DNA from: Augochlora pura
Taxonomy: Eukaryota; Arthropoda; Insecta; Hymenoptera; Halictidae
DNA: 64,000 nucleotides
Direction of reading: 5' to 3'
Assembly: GCF_028453695.1 (NCBI RefSeq)
Contig: NC_135781.1
Location: 34,916,777 to 34,980,776, forward strand
Part shown: in pieces, positions 37,101-50,132 of the stretch
Position numbering within the stretch: the stretch's first letter is position 1
Layout of the letters: every line of letters begins with the position of its first letter
Made by a program: the position numbers and the translations under genes
The notes under the pieces: model-generated
The model's database searches: none
The model's input: only the letters and a program-made list of their open reading frames with translations
Told to the model about the DNA's origin: nothing

Positions 37101-40100
37101 CTTTGCTCGGTCCACTAGAGAGTGTTCCGATTCGTGCTTCAAAACCTTCTCCATTTTTTCTTTGGAATCGGGTTTCTCAGGCTCGACCCCAAGACTGGGA
37201 GAACGTTCGACGTCTTTGGTTCTCTCGGCCGTCCTGGCGCTCTCGACGTCTTCCGCTTTCACACATTCCGTTTGTAGCTTCTTTCTTTCGGTTTTTTTCG
37301 CATTCATCGCTTTACTTTCTTCCGAAGCCGCGACTCTATCTCGAGACATCGTATACTCGACCCAGTTGGATTCATATTCGCGGTACACGGTTAAGGGATA
37401 CTTGAGAGATTCTTCGACCAACGCCATCTTTCTGAGATCTGCTCCCGATGGCGTCGCTCTTTCTTCTACTTCGGACTTCTCCGGCTCGAGCTTCTTCATG
37501 GTCGCTTCCTGGACCATCCTCTCGATGGTCCCCTGTATCTCTGACGATGGCGCGACCGCGGGCTTGTTTTCCCGTATCAACTCCACTACCTTAAAGTGCT
37601 GATAAAAACCGCTCTCCGCTTCGGCGTAAGAACGATAGTCGCGCCAGTACGGTTTAACCATGTCCTCGTAATAAACCAGCCGAGCCGATCTATCCTCGTC
37701 CTCGGACTCGGAGCTATTCGATTCGCTTTCAGCCACGTTCTCCCCGCCCTCGACGCGACTTTTCTCCTCCGGTTTGACCGACCGCGCGACAGCGAGCGGC
37801 TTCTTGCTAACAATTTCTCGCGACTCGGATACCCCCTCGACTTTCATCGGCTCGTTCGCCTCTTGGGTCGATTCCGCGACAACCAAACTTTTACCGACAA
37901 CGTTCCCCGCTGTCACCGCCCTAAGCTCAACCTCTGCAACCCCGAAATCAGCGTCGGACGCCGTCGTCGTCTCGACGACGGCGAGCCTCTTCTCGTATCG
38001 AAGCAATTCCTTTTTCGGTACAGCAGAAATTCGATCGGATCTAACAGCGGAACTCTCGTCGAACTTTTTCGAAACCTCCTCGCCCGGGATCGACTCGCTC
38101 TCGTTCGATGTAGCCGTAGGAACAATTGTAACGTTCGCGCCTTGCGGCAAACCTGTCCCCTCGTCTCTCTCTTTTTTATCGAATTTAGGCGACGCGGGTG
38201 TTCCGGACCGACCCCTTCTCCTATCCTGAACGCTACCAAACAGAACCGGCTGACCGTTCTCGCCGAGACTGTGAACGTAAGTCGCGTAGTCCGTACCCGG
38301 TCTCTCGTCCAACGACGTTCTCGCGGCGTCGTCGTCGGCGACGACTCGATCGTCCGATACCCTAGCATATCTGGTGGTTAATCGCGCCTCTACCGTTTCG
38401 GGACGCAAGGTGATTAGTTCGGTGGGTTTGGAGCCTACGGTCTTGGGTAAGGGGATGCTCTCTAAGATTTCTACGGATTTCACGGATTTCACGTTCGGTG
38501 GTTTCAGATCGGCGAATCCGGGGATGCCGATGGTCGTGGTCACCGTGGTCACCGTCTTCTCGACGATCACCGCTTTCCCAGTCGCCGATGTCTCCTTGGA
38601 CATCGTCGTCTGGTCGCTTTCGTCCTCCTTTACGGCTTCCCGACATTTCTCGCGGTCGCCGGTGGCGGCTGCTCCCATCTCCTCTTTCGCTTCTATCTTC
38701 GACTCCGGAGCCTTCTCTCCCTCGGCCTTCTCGTTCGGGTTCGTCAAACGTTTCTTCGCAACCGGCTTTTCGTCTTTCTTCGTCGAATCCGAGAAGCTTG
38801 GAATCCCGGCTCGATCGGGTTTCACTTTCTTCTTTGCAAATTCTTTCTTCGAATCCACAGTTTTACCGGTAGACGTCGCACTTTTATTCTCGCAGGCTAC
38901 GACAAGCGCCTTCTCTTCCTTCTTCGATCCGATCGGAGATTTCTGCTCGATCTCCGCTTCGAGAGTTTCGTCCGTCTGGTCTGGTCTTTCGAATCCCGGT
39001 TTCGGTTGTTCGGTCTCCGCTTTAGGAACGGACCCGACATGCTCGGCCGGTCTCCGAGTCTCTTCGTCGACTTTGGGCGACGTCTCCGCTGGTTTCTCGC
39101 AGTCTTTCGTTCGCTCCTCGGTCGCTGACGCGGTGGCTCCATCATCGCCGTCACCGTCGTCTCGTTTCGTTTCGACCTTTTCGTCGCCGAGCTTCGATGC
39201 GCCGCGTCGACTCGTCGTTTCTAGCTTTTCCTTCGACTCGACGACGCAACTGGACTCTATCTTTTCGGCGACCGGCATTTCCTTCGGTTTCCTCCGCTTT
39301 GTCGCTTCGGTTCCAAGAGTTTCCCGCTTCTCGAGTTTCTCCGACTCGTCCGTTTCGTCCGTTTCGTCCGTCTCGTCCGCTGGCCTCCGAGGAGCAGCCG
39401 AGCGAACGATTGTTTCTTCGTGAGCTTTGGTAACGGATGAAACAACCGTTCCCGTTTGTTCGTTTTCGGGCATGACGCGTCGATGTATCTTTCCCGGCTT
39501 AGCGTCCGATTCGCTCGTTGCATCGTCGGTGTTAATTTCTTTCGACGGCTGTTCCGTAACCGCGGCTGATCGCCCATCCGAGTTTGCCGAAATAACGTTG
39601 GAAGCAACGGAGGTAGCGTCCTTTGCAGCCTTTTCCTTCGGTTCAGGTCCGGAAACTGTCGGGTCTAGTTTCTTCTCGGCAGGTTTCTCGTCGGTTTCTT
39701 CCGCTCGCGATCGCTTCGCCACCGCCGTTTCTTTCTTGGCCTTCTGTCCCTTGCCTTTCGCTCGTTTCTCGGATTCGGGTTTCCTCTCGTCCCGCAGCGA
39801 CCCCGGTGTTTTCGAGCCTTTCTCTTCGATCGACGTTTCTCCCGGAGCTTCGTCTCGCGACTCCTTCTCTTCGCTCGACGATTTCTCCGTCGCGATAGTT
39901 TCGTTGATCGTGGACTCGATCGCCCGATCCAATTCTCCGATCGCAGCTTCTTGCTCCTTCTCGATATCCGTCTTCGACTCCCTCGCCGCTCTCGCTCCGT
40001 TCCCCTCGGACGCGTCGTTTCGCGGCTGCGCTTCTTCCTTCTCTTCGATCTTATCGTCCCTTTCTTCAGCGGGTGTTCCTTCAACTTTCACGATCCCGTC

Positions 40101-41889
40101 TGTCAGTTTCTCTCCAAGATCCTTTCGAATCGACTTCTTCGACGTCCGACCCTTTGATTTCTGCCGCGCGTTCGCGTCTTTCTCCGTCTTTGTTTTCGAT
40201 TCGTTTCGCTCTTTGGACTTCACCGAGCCATCAGCAGCCTTCCCATTGTGGACATCCCGAATTTCGTTGTCGGCACGCGGCTCGCTTTTTCCCTCCACCG
40301 AACCTTCGATCGCTTTCTCGGCCGATTCCACATTCCCAGCTTGAACGGACACCGGAATTTTCGATTCTACCGGTCCAGCGACATTCTTCTCTTCCTTCGT
40401 TTCTTCGACAGCGTTGGCCAATTTCACCGTTTCCTCCTCGCTTTCCACGATTTTTCCCGGCTTTGCAGGATCCACGGGCCCCCTGTTTGCCTCAGCAGCT
40501 TCCTTCCTTCTCTTTTGCTTTCTCTTCGAGCCAGACTCCTTTCGCGTCTTTTCCCCTTTCGTTTCCTCGTTTCGCCCACACGACGCCACTTTCGGCTCCG
40601 CGGTCGCTTCTTGCTCCGTTTCCGCGACACCTTTCTTCGACCGATCCATTTCCACCTCGATCGTTTCGACCTTCCTCACAGTTTCGGTGGTCTCGGCCTC
40701 CTCCTTGGACTTTCGCGTCACAATCGCAGCCACATTCGCCGACGAATCCTTCGGCTGTGGCTCCACTTTTGTCTCCACCTTTGATTCCACCTTCGATTTA
40801 CTTTGTTTCTTCCTGTCGCCAGACTTTACGTTTCTCTTCTCGTTATCTTCTTTCGCTTTCTCCGGCATCGTGGAGTCTTTCGGCTTGGCCCGGTCCTTGG
40901 ACCTGTCCCTCTGCCCCCTCCTCTGCTGCTTGCCCATCTCCTCGATTTCCCTCAGAGCCTTCTCTATCTCGTCGTCGACCTTTTCCGGTTTCTTCTTCTT
41001 CGGCTTTCGCTTCTTCTCCTGCTGGCCTTCTTCGGCCTGCTCCACCGTCTCCACCCGATCCTTTCTATCGTTGCGATCCTCCACCACCCCCTCCTTCTTT
41101 TCTCTCGAAGAAACCTCGTTGCTCCTCGCAGGACTCTCCGCCTTTCGTTCGGCCTCTCTAGAAATCTGCTTCTTCTTCTTCTCGTTCATCTTCGCCCCCT
41201 CCTGCCGAGGTTTCTCCTTCTCGACCTTCTCGACCTTCTCGACCTTCCGAGCCTTTTTCTCAACAGGCGGCGTCTCCTGCCCCCTCTTCGTTTCTTGCTG
41301 GTTCCTTCTCGGTTCCTTCTTCCTCGTCGTGTCCCATGCGGTCTCCTCTCTCCTCTCCATCGTCGCCGTCGCCGTCGTCGTCGCCGTCATCACCACAGTC
41401 GTTGCTGTCGTCGTAGTCGTTGTCGTCAGCGTCGGGGATTCTCTGGCCGGTCTATGCTCAACCTCTCCAGGTGGCGTCGACTCGTGTATCGACGAACCGG
41501 TTGAATCGACGGGCGATCGCGACCTCTCCTCGGGCCGTCTCGCCGCGAAACATATCACAGCGGAGGGCGAAGAAGTGGCGGCTCGGGGTCCCTGTGAGAG
41601 GCCTTGGGAGAGGATCTGAGCGTAAGAGAAGGTCTTGTTTTCGTTTCGCGGCATCGATTTGGCCGCCTCCAATGCCAGAGCTTGCCGAGCTTCTTCTTCC
41701 GATGGTCTCGCAGGCTCCGGCTGTTCCGTGCTTTGCGTCGAATCCGAAGACGGAAACGGAGGGCCGGCCTCGACCGCCGGAGGAACCTCCGCGGTAGGCG
41801 CTCGTTCGGGGCCGCGTTTCTCCCCGGCAGCCGCATACGTTTCCCTCGCTGGGTTCTTTGACCGCGGTTGCTTCTGGTTTTGCTTCTGA

Positions 41890-41943
<54 letters not shown>

Positions 41944-44440
41944 GGCTTCTGCGGCAGATCGGACCGATAGATTTCGGTTTCAATCTTGGTCTCGGCCTCG
42001 ACCTCGGCTTCGGCGTCTGGCAGGTAAATCGGCCGAGCAACGTACTGCTCCGTCGGGAACGGCATCCGGTCGTCGTAACACGGGAGAGCGACTTGCGGGG
42101 GTGGCGGCGGCGGCGGCGGCCCCGTGGGTACGTAGACGTAGGAGCTTACCGGATAGGCGATCTGCGAGCCGATGAAGCCGACAAGTTCGGGCATTGGCGA
42201 GTGAACGTAGCCGTAGACCTCGGGAACCTGCGGCCCCGCGTCGTAGCTGTTTTCCAGCAGACTATATTCGTCGAGGGGCTCGTCCGCCCAACCGACCCGA
42301 GCGTCCGGCATCTCTTCAGGCTGGATCGGGGCAACCGGAACCTCGAGTTCCGAATCGTGTCCCATCTCCTCGGGAGCCTGCGACTCCGTCCGGTTCTCCT
42401 CTAGCACGGATACGATATCGGCCACGGACGCGCCCGCTTTTCGTCTAGGCATCTCCGACTCGTCTGGCCTCGTCGCCTCGGTCTCCTTCGGCATCGAATG
42501 CACCGGGCTTCTGGTTTCGGCGGACGGGCTCCTGGAAGCGCTGGCTCTTCCTCGAAGAATGTCGGCGTACGTGGTGGAGCCGGGCGCCCAGATCGGGCTG
42601 GCGGACCTTTCTCGTCTCTCCTCTCTCGGAGTCAAAGCGTTGCTCGCGGCCGGGTGGTCCGCGCCGGCCTCGAAGACCGTCGGCCTCTCGGCTTGCGGTC
42701 GCCGTCTGGACTCGGCGGCGTCCGTCCTGGCCGCGCGCTGGCGGCTCGGCGTTGAAGGCGCGAGGTCCTTCCGCTCGGACGCGAGCTGACGCGGTTTCTC
42801 CCGCTGCGTTTCCGAGCCGGCGTTTCGCGACGGCGAACCGTCGCGGTTCGGTCTCTCCGCGATCGGTTTGCGGACGGTGGGCCTCAGCAGCTGGATCGCC
42901 AGCGGCGAGGACGACCGGGCCTCTTCTCGCGGGTTTCGGAACGGGCTCGAGCCCCGCGAGCCGGGGCTCGTGCGACCCGCTGCGATGTCCGCGTACGACA
43001 CCTGTCCGATCAGCCGCGGCTCGGTGTTTTGGACATAGTTTGGGTCCACGGCGTAAATCTGATTGGTCAGGGTCTTCGCGCGCTGCCTCCAATCGTCCAT
43101 CCTTTGCTGCAGGCTCTGCTTTATCCGCCACGGAGGAACGGCCAAGGCACAACAATGGAATACACACATATGTACGTCAATTTTCTGGATGTCTCGTTTA
43201 TGTTTGAATTTTTGCATATAATTGTTTCGATCGGTATGCTCGGGCGTTTCAATTGGTAGCTCTATCGTGGGGTGATCGGGGAAGGGTAGGGATTATCGTG
43301 TGAGACCGCGAGGAAATCGTTGGGAGGTGCTTGGGATTTGGTCGACGCGTCGCGAACCATGTTAGAGCCGGGGCTGGTGGGGCGATGGGGCGATGGGGCG
43401 ATGGGGCGATGGGGCGATGGGGCGATGGGGCGACGGGGCTGGAGATCGGACGAATTAATATATGGTGATGGGGTTTGGTACGCGCGTATGCTGGATCGAC
43501 GCGGCAATCGGCTGTGACTGGTGAGAAAGCTAAAGAAACCGAACACCGTTCCCATTATTTCTATTTCTCATTTTTTCATTTATTTCTGAATTGCGTTTTC
43601 CTTTTGCTTTTTTATAGTCGCGCAACAGTTTTATCGGGTGTGTTCTCTTCGCAACGCTTACATAATATAATAGTTACGCGAGCTGAGATTGATCGACGCA
43701 GGATCGTAAGAACGATTGTTCGACGCGACTTTGTGTACACCTCTCTCTATGTATATATGGTACGTTTGTCTACGTATGTATAAAGATTTGCTAAAAAAAG
43801 GTCCTGAGGTAAAAACAGTTTTCATCCGGAAGCGAGGATATCTTTGAGCTCGAGAATTCTCTTCTCTTTCCAGCAGCCAGCACCAAAGGATCTCGAAACT
43901 CGCGGCTTCTTGGCTCTCGAGACGCCGCGTCTAAACTGCTGGAACCAAAGTTGTCCATTCTCTCTCGGTATCCGAATAGATGTCAAAGGTGTCGGCATCC
44001 CCGGATCACCAAAACTCTATTCCAGATCCTTGAATCGCCAATTTCCGGAATTCAGCCGTTTAGAACATGCTCGAGATCCAATCCACCGAGAAGTTTGCGA
44101 TTTCGCAATCATTTATCCTCGCCCCGAATGGAATTACGCGACGGGGAACGAACAAACGCGATCGGATCGGAGCGACGCTGGCTGTCGGAACCGAAGTGTC
44201 GTTTCTCGAAGGTCCGCGGCCGCGACCATCTTCGGTCGCCTCTACTGTCATGGGTCCAACGGTTCTGGGTCGGGCGTTCCGCGTTGCGCGAGAATCTTCG
44301 ACCTTTCCGTGCGCGCCTGAATTTTGGTCTGCAACGACTTGATCTTTTCCCGGCAGAACTGCAATTATCTCGCAGAGAACGCGCGTCGACACCGACGGCA
44401 ACAGGAGAGGCAGAAACAGAGAGAAAGCGAGGAGAGAGAG

Positions 44441-44481
<41 letters not shown>

Positions 44482-47400
44482 GAGACAGAGATCCAAGAAA
44501 CGAAGAAAAACCAACGTAGATAACGAAACGCAAGACAACGACGACAACGCCGAAACGATACGATGAGGATCGATGATCCAGACCGAAACAGAAAGAAAAT
44601 GAACGAGATGGAGTAACGGAGCGGAGAGATCGAGGAAGAATGGCGGATGAAGAAGGGGTGCGGCAAAGAAAATTTCTTAAATCATATTATAGCCGATGGA
44701 GTAGACGAAACAGATTGTCGACAAACACAAACAAAGAGAAAACCCATGAAAAGAAAATAGACGAAAAGGTGAAAGAAAGATCGGGATTAAAAAGATTGTA
44801 AAAACGGATCGTAAGATTATTTTTCGAGCTGCGTTCATCGACTCGTGTTCGCTGCGTTCCTTCACGAGTCCCGACGAGCGCGCGCGCGCGCGTCTGTGGA
44901 GGTCACTTGATTTTCTTGCGTCTCTTCCGTATCCCGTGTTTTTCGACGGTTTGTCCGGCGATTTGTTCGGCGACTCGTCCGGCGTTTGCATTCGCAAACA
45001 GAATTTTCCGTCGTTTGTTGCGTGAGCTACTCGTGACGATCAAAATAGAAGAAAGAAGCCTACTACGGTGATCGCGTGTGCGAGACAGATGGTGTGTGAC
45101 AGAGACTCGAACCGTGTTTCGGTGGGCGAGACAGTTTTGCAAGACAGTGCCGCTACCGAGGTTCTCGCGCCGTCGCGACGCGCCCGCGAGGCGCCCGCGA
45201 GGCGATCGCGATCCGCCAATTCGACAGGCGAGAGCGGCGAGATGGTAGGAACAAAACACGTGAATTACACAAGAATAGAAAGAAAATGAAAACAAGCAAA
45301 ATCAAGTAATCCCCTCACGGTACAAGAAAACGCATCAAAGTATATGCATCGCGCTCAGAATTGGCCGAAAATCTGCGCGCTCGCACTTCCCCAAACTCGA
45401 AACGGATCACGGTTTCAAACTCGGACTATATTAGCTAGCATATTCGAGTCCCCAAAATATGAGAAAAGTCTTCGCGGTTCACGTTTCGAGCGTGCCGTGC
45501 GCAGGCTTTCGTGGCAGACTGGGCGTAGCGCGTATAGTTTGCGTCCGAACAGAGAACGAAGAACGGAAAACGGAGAACGGAAAACAGAGAACAGAAAACA
45601 GAGAGAGAGAGTACAGAGAACAAAGAGTACTACGGAGAAAAGTAAAAGGTAAACGGTAAAAGAAAAGTAAAAGAGAAAAGAAAAAGTAAACTCTAAGAAA
45701 ACTCAACAAAGACACGTGCGTGAAAGTGTGACACGGTCGAGATTCCGTTCTCGTACGTTTTCAAGAATTGAGAACAGAGCGAGACCAGTTTAGTCAGGGC
45801 ATGATACCAACCGGTACCCCGTAAGAAATCTACCACCACGATGTTAGCGCGTTTCGCGAGGCAGCATCGTTCGATCGATCATCTCACGAACGTACAAACG
45901 AACGAACGAACGAACGAACGAACGATTAGAAGTTGTTATTGTTAATTTGATAGATCGCGGTGATTTTCGATGGATGAAATGCGTATAGATGACATTAGCG
46001 GTTAGAGTTTGAAGATGGCAGAGTAGAGAGGATAGAAGAGGGCTAGAAGCGCCTCCGTTCGTCGCGAGTGGGATCGAACGTCGATGGGAAATTCGTGCGA
46101 GCGAAGATAGGAAAGTCTCGGGTGGGAAGGTCCGCTTTCGATCGACGATGTTATATTAATTTTACCCTTTCGCGTGCAACTTTGGATTCCGTTGAAAAAA
46201 TCGAGCCGCGAACGTTCGATTTTAATGCGGAGCTACGAATACCGTTTCGCAGGTTTCGTTTGCACGCGGAAGGGTCGAGAGTTTAAAGCGGAACCGAATG
46301 GAAACACCTTGACCTAAACGACGACGGTGACGGTAATGTGGCGACAGCGAGGATGACGGTGACTGTGAGCGATACAAGCAATTGGTTTTCGACCTCTGTC
46401 TCCCCCTTAAAGACACCTCCCTCGGTAATCGTCAAAATGTTTCCAGTGGCAGGACGCGAGTTCCGCCGGAGCGACTTCGACCGCTCCGTGCTCGATCCCT
46501 CGAGTGTTCGCTCACCGTTTCCTTCGATGGGAAATCAAACGATTGTCCAACGAATTTCACCAAGAATGAGCGAGCGTCGAGAAGAAGCGAAACTTTCTAA
46601 CGGAGCTGCGAAAGATCGGGTAATCGGCGGCGGTCCGCACTGCCGGGCCTCGATTAGAGATCGGTTAAGGATCGGGCGAATGGGTGGAGGATGGCTCGGT
46701 CGACGGTTAATAATCGTTAGTCGCGTTCTCTTCTGGCTAGAAGCACAAAGGAATCGGAATCCGCGATTCGCGCGCGCGTGTAGGAGAAGCATGGTTAGTT
46801 AGACCGGCGCGACCGGAACGCTGTTCGTTCGACGAGCATACGTATATATCCTGTGGTGGTGGTCTTCAGTTGGTATCGAGCAAATGCAAAAAATCAAGTT
46901 GCTGCTTTTAGCGCAATTGTGCAGGTGACGAGAAGGTGGGACCAAGGCGAACCTACCTGTTGCTCCTGCAGCGCCTTCTCCTTGTCGGAGGACAGGTACG
47001 TCGGGCTCAACACCGTTCTCAACTGCTGCTCCACCTGCACGATCTGCTGCCTCAGCTGCTGTATCTCCTGCAATTAGACACACGCAGGTCTCAGAACCGC
47101 GTCCCATCGTCGCTTCGGGCGTCGTCTTCGTCTTCGTCGTCGCGATCGCTGATCGTCCCCTCCTCGAGTCGATTCCAATTTTATCGCGCGTTTAATAGCG
47201 CGTCGCATTCGTGCGAGCAATTTCAAGGGGATTTACGAAAGGTTGCCTCGAGATTCGGAGAGATCGGCGATGGCGTCTCGAAGGAGCACGGTCCACGGTC
47301 CACGCGGATCGGGATGAAACGACGCGACGTCGCGACCGTAGTCCCCCCTAACCTGTTGATATCGATCGATCTGGGTCAGACAACCCTCCAAGGAAGCGAC

Positions 47401-50077
47401 TTGTTCCTTGACGGTGCCGTGAAGGCTATCCAACTCGGTGAGCAATTCGTCGACCGTCTCGCCGATTCGGCTGTCCCCGCCGATTCCGGACCGGAAGTGC
47501 ACCTGCAGCTTCTCCATCGATATACCGATTTTCGTTTTCTGTATCGCCACGTCGCTCAGCATTTTCTCGCGCAGGCTGTGCTGATCCCTCAGCGGTTTCT
47601 TTTTGCTCTGCGGCGACTCCAGGCTCTGCCTGGCCTTCTCGATCCACGATTTCACCTCCTTCATCTTTCGCTCGCACTGCTCCCATTCCTCGCTGGTTTC
47701 TTGCAGCAGAGCATTCTAGAAACCGACAACGAGAACCGAGATACCTCTACTACGTCCTCTACTACTCGTCCGCGAACCAATCGAACAAATCTATCGACAC
47801 GAACCCTTTCCAACAGTTGACTCTCCACCTGCACCTTTGCTTCCTCGGCTTCCAGCAGCTTCTCGGGCAGGTCGCCCACGCTGCAGACTTGACCGATGCT
47901 CTCGAGCTCTTTGCCCATCTCGCTCAGATTCCTGTTTATCTGTTTGCAGCTCTTCGCCGCCGTCTGTAACCCGTCCCAAAAAACAACTTTACCGGCTCGA
48001 TCGATATCTCGGAGACACGTGGCACTGACGCGTCGAGCCGACCCACGAGCGGAACTCGGAACCGCGTTCCGCCGGTTATACCGACTCGTACGAACGGAGG
48101 ATTATCTTCTATTCGATCTCTTTTGAAAATATTTCATTTCCATGTTCCGCTCGGGGGTCGAAGGCGATCGAGCGCGATCGAACCAGCTGTCTCTCCTCCT
48201 CTTCGTAGAGGACCTCCAGCCACCGATCAACGTACCGAGTACTCGTGCAGCCTCTGCCTGGCCTGCACCAGAGTGCCGAGCTTGAGCGGCTCGACCAGGA
48301 ATCGCTTTTTCTCCTCCGTCCAGACTCGGACAGTCTCGTAGAGGGTCAGAAATCTCTGCCAGGCGTCGATGGCGTCGGCGACGACCTGCTTCCTCTCGTC
48401 CAGCCAGTCGCCTACCTGGCCCAGCTGTTCGGTCACGTTCCGCACAGTGCTCTCAATCAGCTGTTTCTCGGTGTCGTCCCTGGTGTTCTCGGCAATGGTT
48501 CGCCCGTTTCTCGTTAGTCGCTCGAGCTTGTCGGCCGTCGTCGCCAGCTCGTCCTGGACGTGCTTCAGCTGCTCCTTGAGCGGTCCAGGTTCGATCGATC
48601 GGTCCTGTACCTTGAGCTCGGCCTGCCGTATCCAGGCCTGGACCTCGTCCAGGTCGGTCAGGTAATCCGACCGGACGGTTCGGGCCCGCTTCTGTTCCCT
48701 CTGCTTCTCCTCCATCGCCTGAGCAGTCGCCTCCGCGCAGAGCTCGAGGCCTGTCAGGTGCTGGGCAAGATCGCTCGGCACGAGCTGCTGGCTAGCTTGG
48801 TACCGCGCCTTAGTGCTTCCCGAGAACTTGTTCGCGGCGTCGAGCAGCTCCTCGACGGTCGACCGCAGCCGATCCAACGATTCTTCGACGGCGTCCTGGT
48901 CGGGCCCGAAAACCTCTAGCCCCGAGACGCGATCGCGCGCCTCGTTCAGACGCTTTCTCAGCTGATCGATCTCGCGCTCGGTACTCTCGAACGCCTCCAA
49001 GTCCTCGTCCGCCTTCCGGGATCTCTTCTGCAGGGAGTCGACGAGCCTGGAACGACCGATACCCTCTCATTCGCGAACCTTCTCATTCCTATTCGCAGAC
49101 CAAACTAACTCCAACTGCGCGCGGTAACTTTGGCTTAGGTTTCGTCCAATGAGAATACGAGCAACAGGAATAACCTCCCTCCCAGATTAATTTGTACGAG
49201 CGACCAAGATGCGCGAAAGGAGTTTTTAGGTTCATCGTATCGTTCCTCCTCGACAAACAGTTAAAAAGTTGTCCACGCAACGACGAACGCGGGTTATTGG
49301 CGGCGATTCGAAATAGAGCACGGAACACGGGGACGAATTTCTGAATAGGTGCTGCCCGACGACCTTAGGCCGTGTACTTGCGCGAGTCGCTCGTCGGTCA
49401 GCCGCAAAAATAGATTTCGGCATACATATTTCCCGTTCGAGTCTCGGGCCGCGAGCCTCGGTCCTCGCGTCTCGGATAACGCATGCCAGCTCGCGATCGT
49501 CGAGTCGAACGTTCGATTCGAGGGTACAACGGCCGACTGTACGGAAGAAATAGAGAGAGAGAGAGAGAGGGGGGGGAGATAGAGAGAAAGAGAACGAAGG
49601 GAATTGTTCGGGCAGGTCTCGACGAATTGTCCGAGACAGAGACACACTCGGAACTCCTCGCGACGCTCGACGCTCGACGCTCGACGGATTTAGAGTCGGA
49701 AATGCGTGTCGCTGCCGATGCTGGCTGGCTTTGCTCCAGCCCGAACCGGCGACGCTTTAGCTAAAAGTAGACAGTGCGTGCGCGCGCGTTTTCTATCGTG
49801 TGCGACTGTTCGAGAAGAACTTTGGTGGAATCGGAATTATTCGTTTGCTACGGTCCCGGGCTATTTTTGACTGGCCATTTTCTCGGTTTTTGGGCCAGTA
49901 GAAAAACGACGCGTCGCTCCGAATGCGATCAACCGGTCATCGATCGCTTTTTTCGACCAAAAGTTGTCTTTCAGACAATTTTTTAACCGTACAAGTCAAC
50001 CGTCTAGAAGAGAAATTGCAACGAATCTCCGTTAGCTCAAGTCAGTTTTTGCTAGCTCGAGCGAGAGCGTGTATGGA

Positions 50078-50132
<55 letters not shown>

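Larger units (their letters stand above)
43116..46956 (-). other. Msp300: Intron, 3.8 kb, upstream of giant exon A
   Basis: No gene recognised. It contains a GATGGGGC octamer array at 43381-43436, a minus-strand AATAAA near 43578, a GA/GT tract at 44436-44481, a purine-rich stretch at 45560-45700 and an (AACG)n run at 45893-45925. Parts are AT-rich. Confidence 0.72.

Noticed and set aside
43381..43436. Regular octamer array, considered as a CRISPR-like array
   Set aside because: The units are contiguous with no spacers, in an animal intron. It is a minisatellite.
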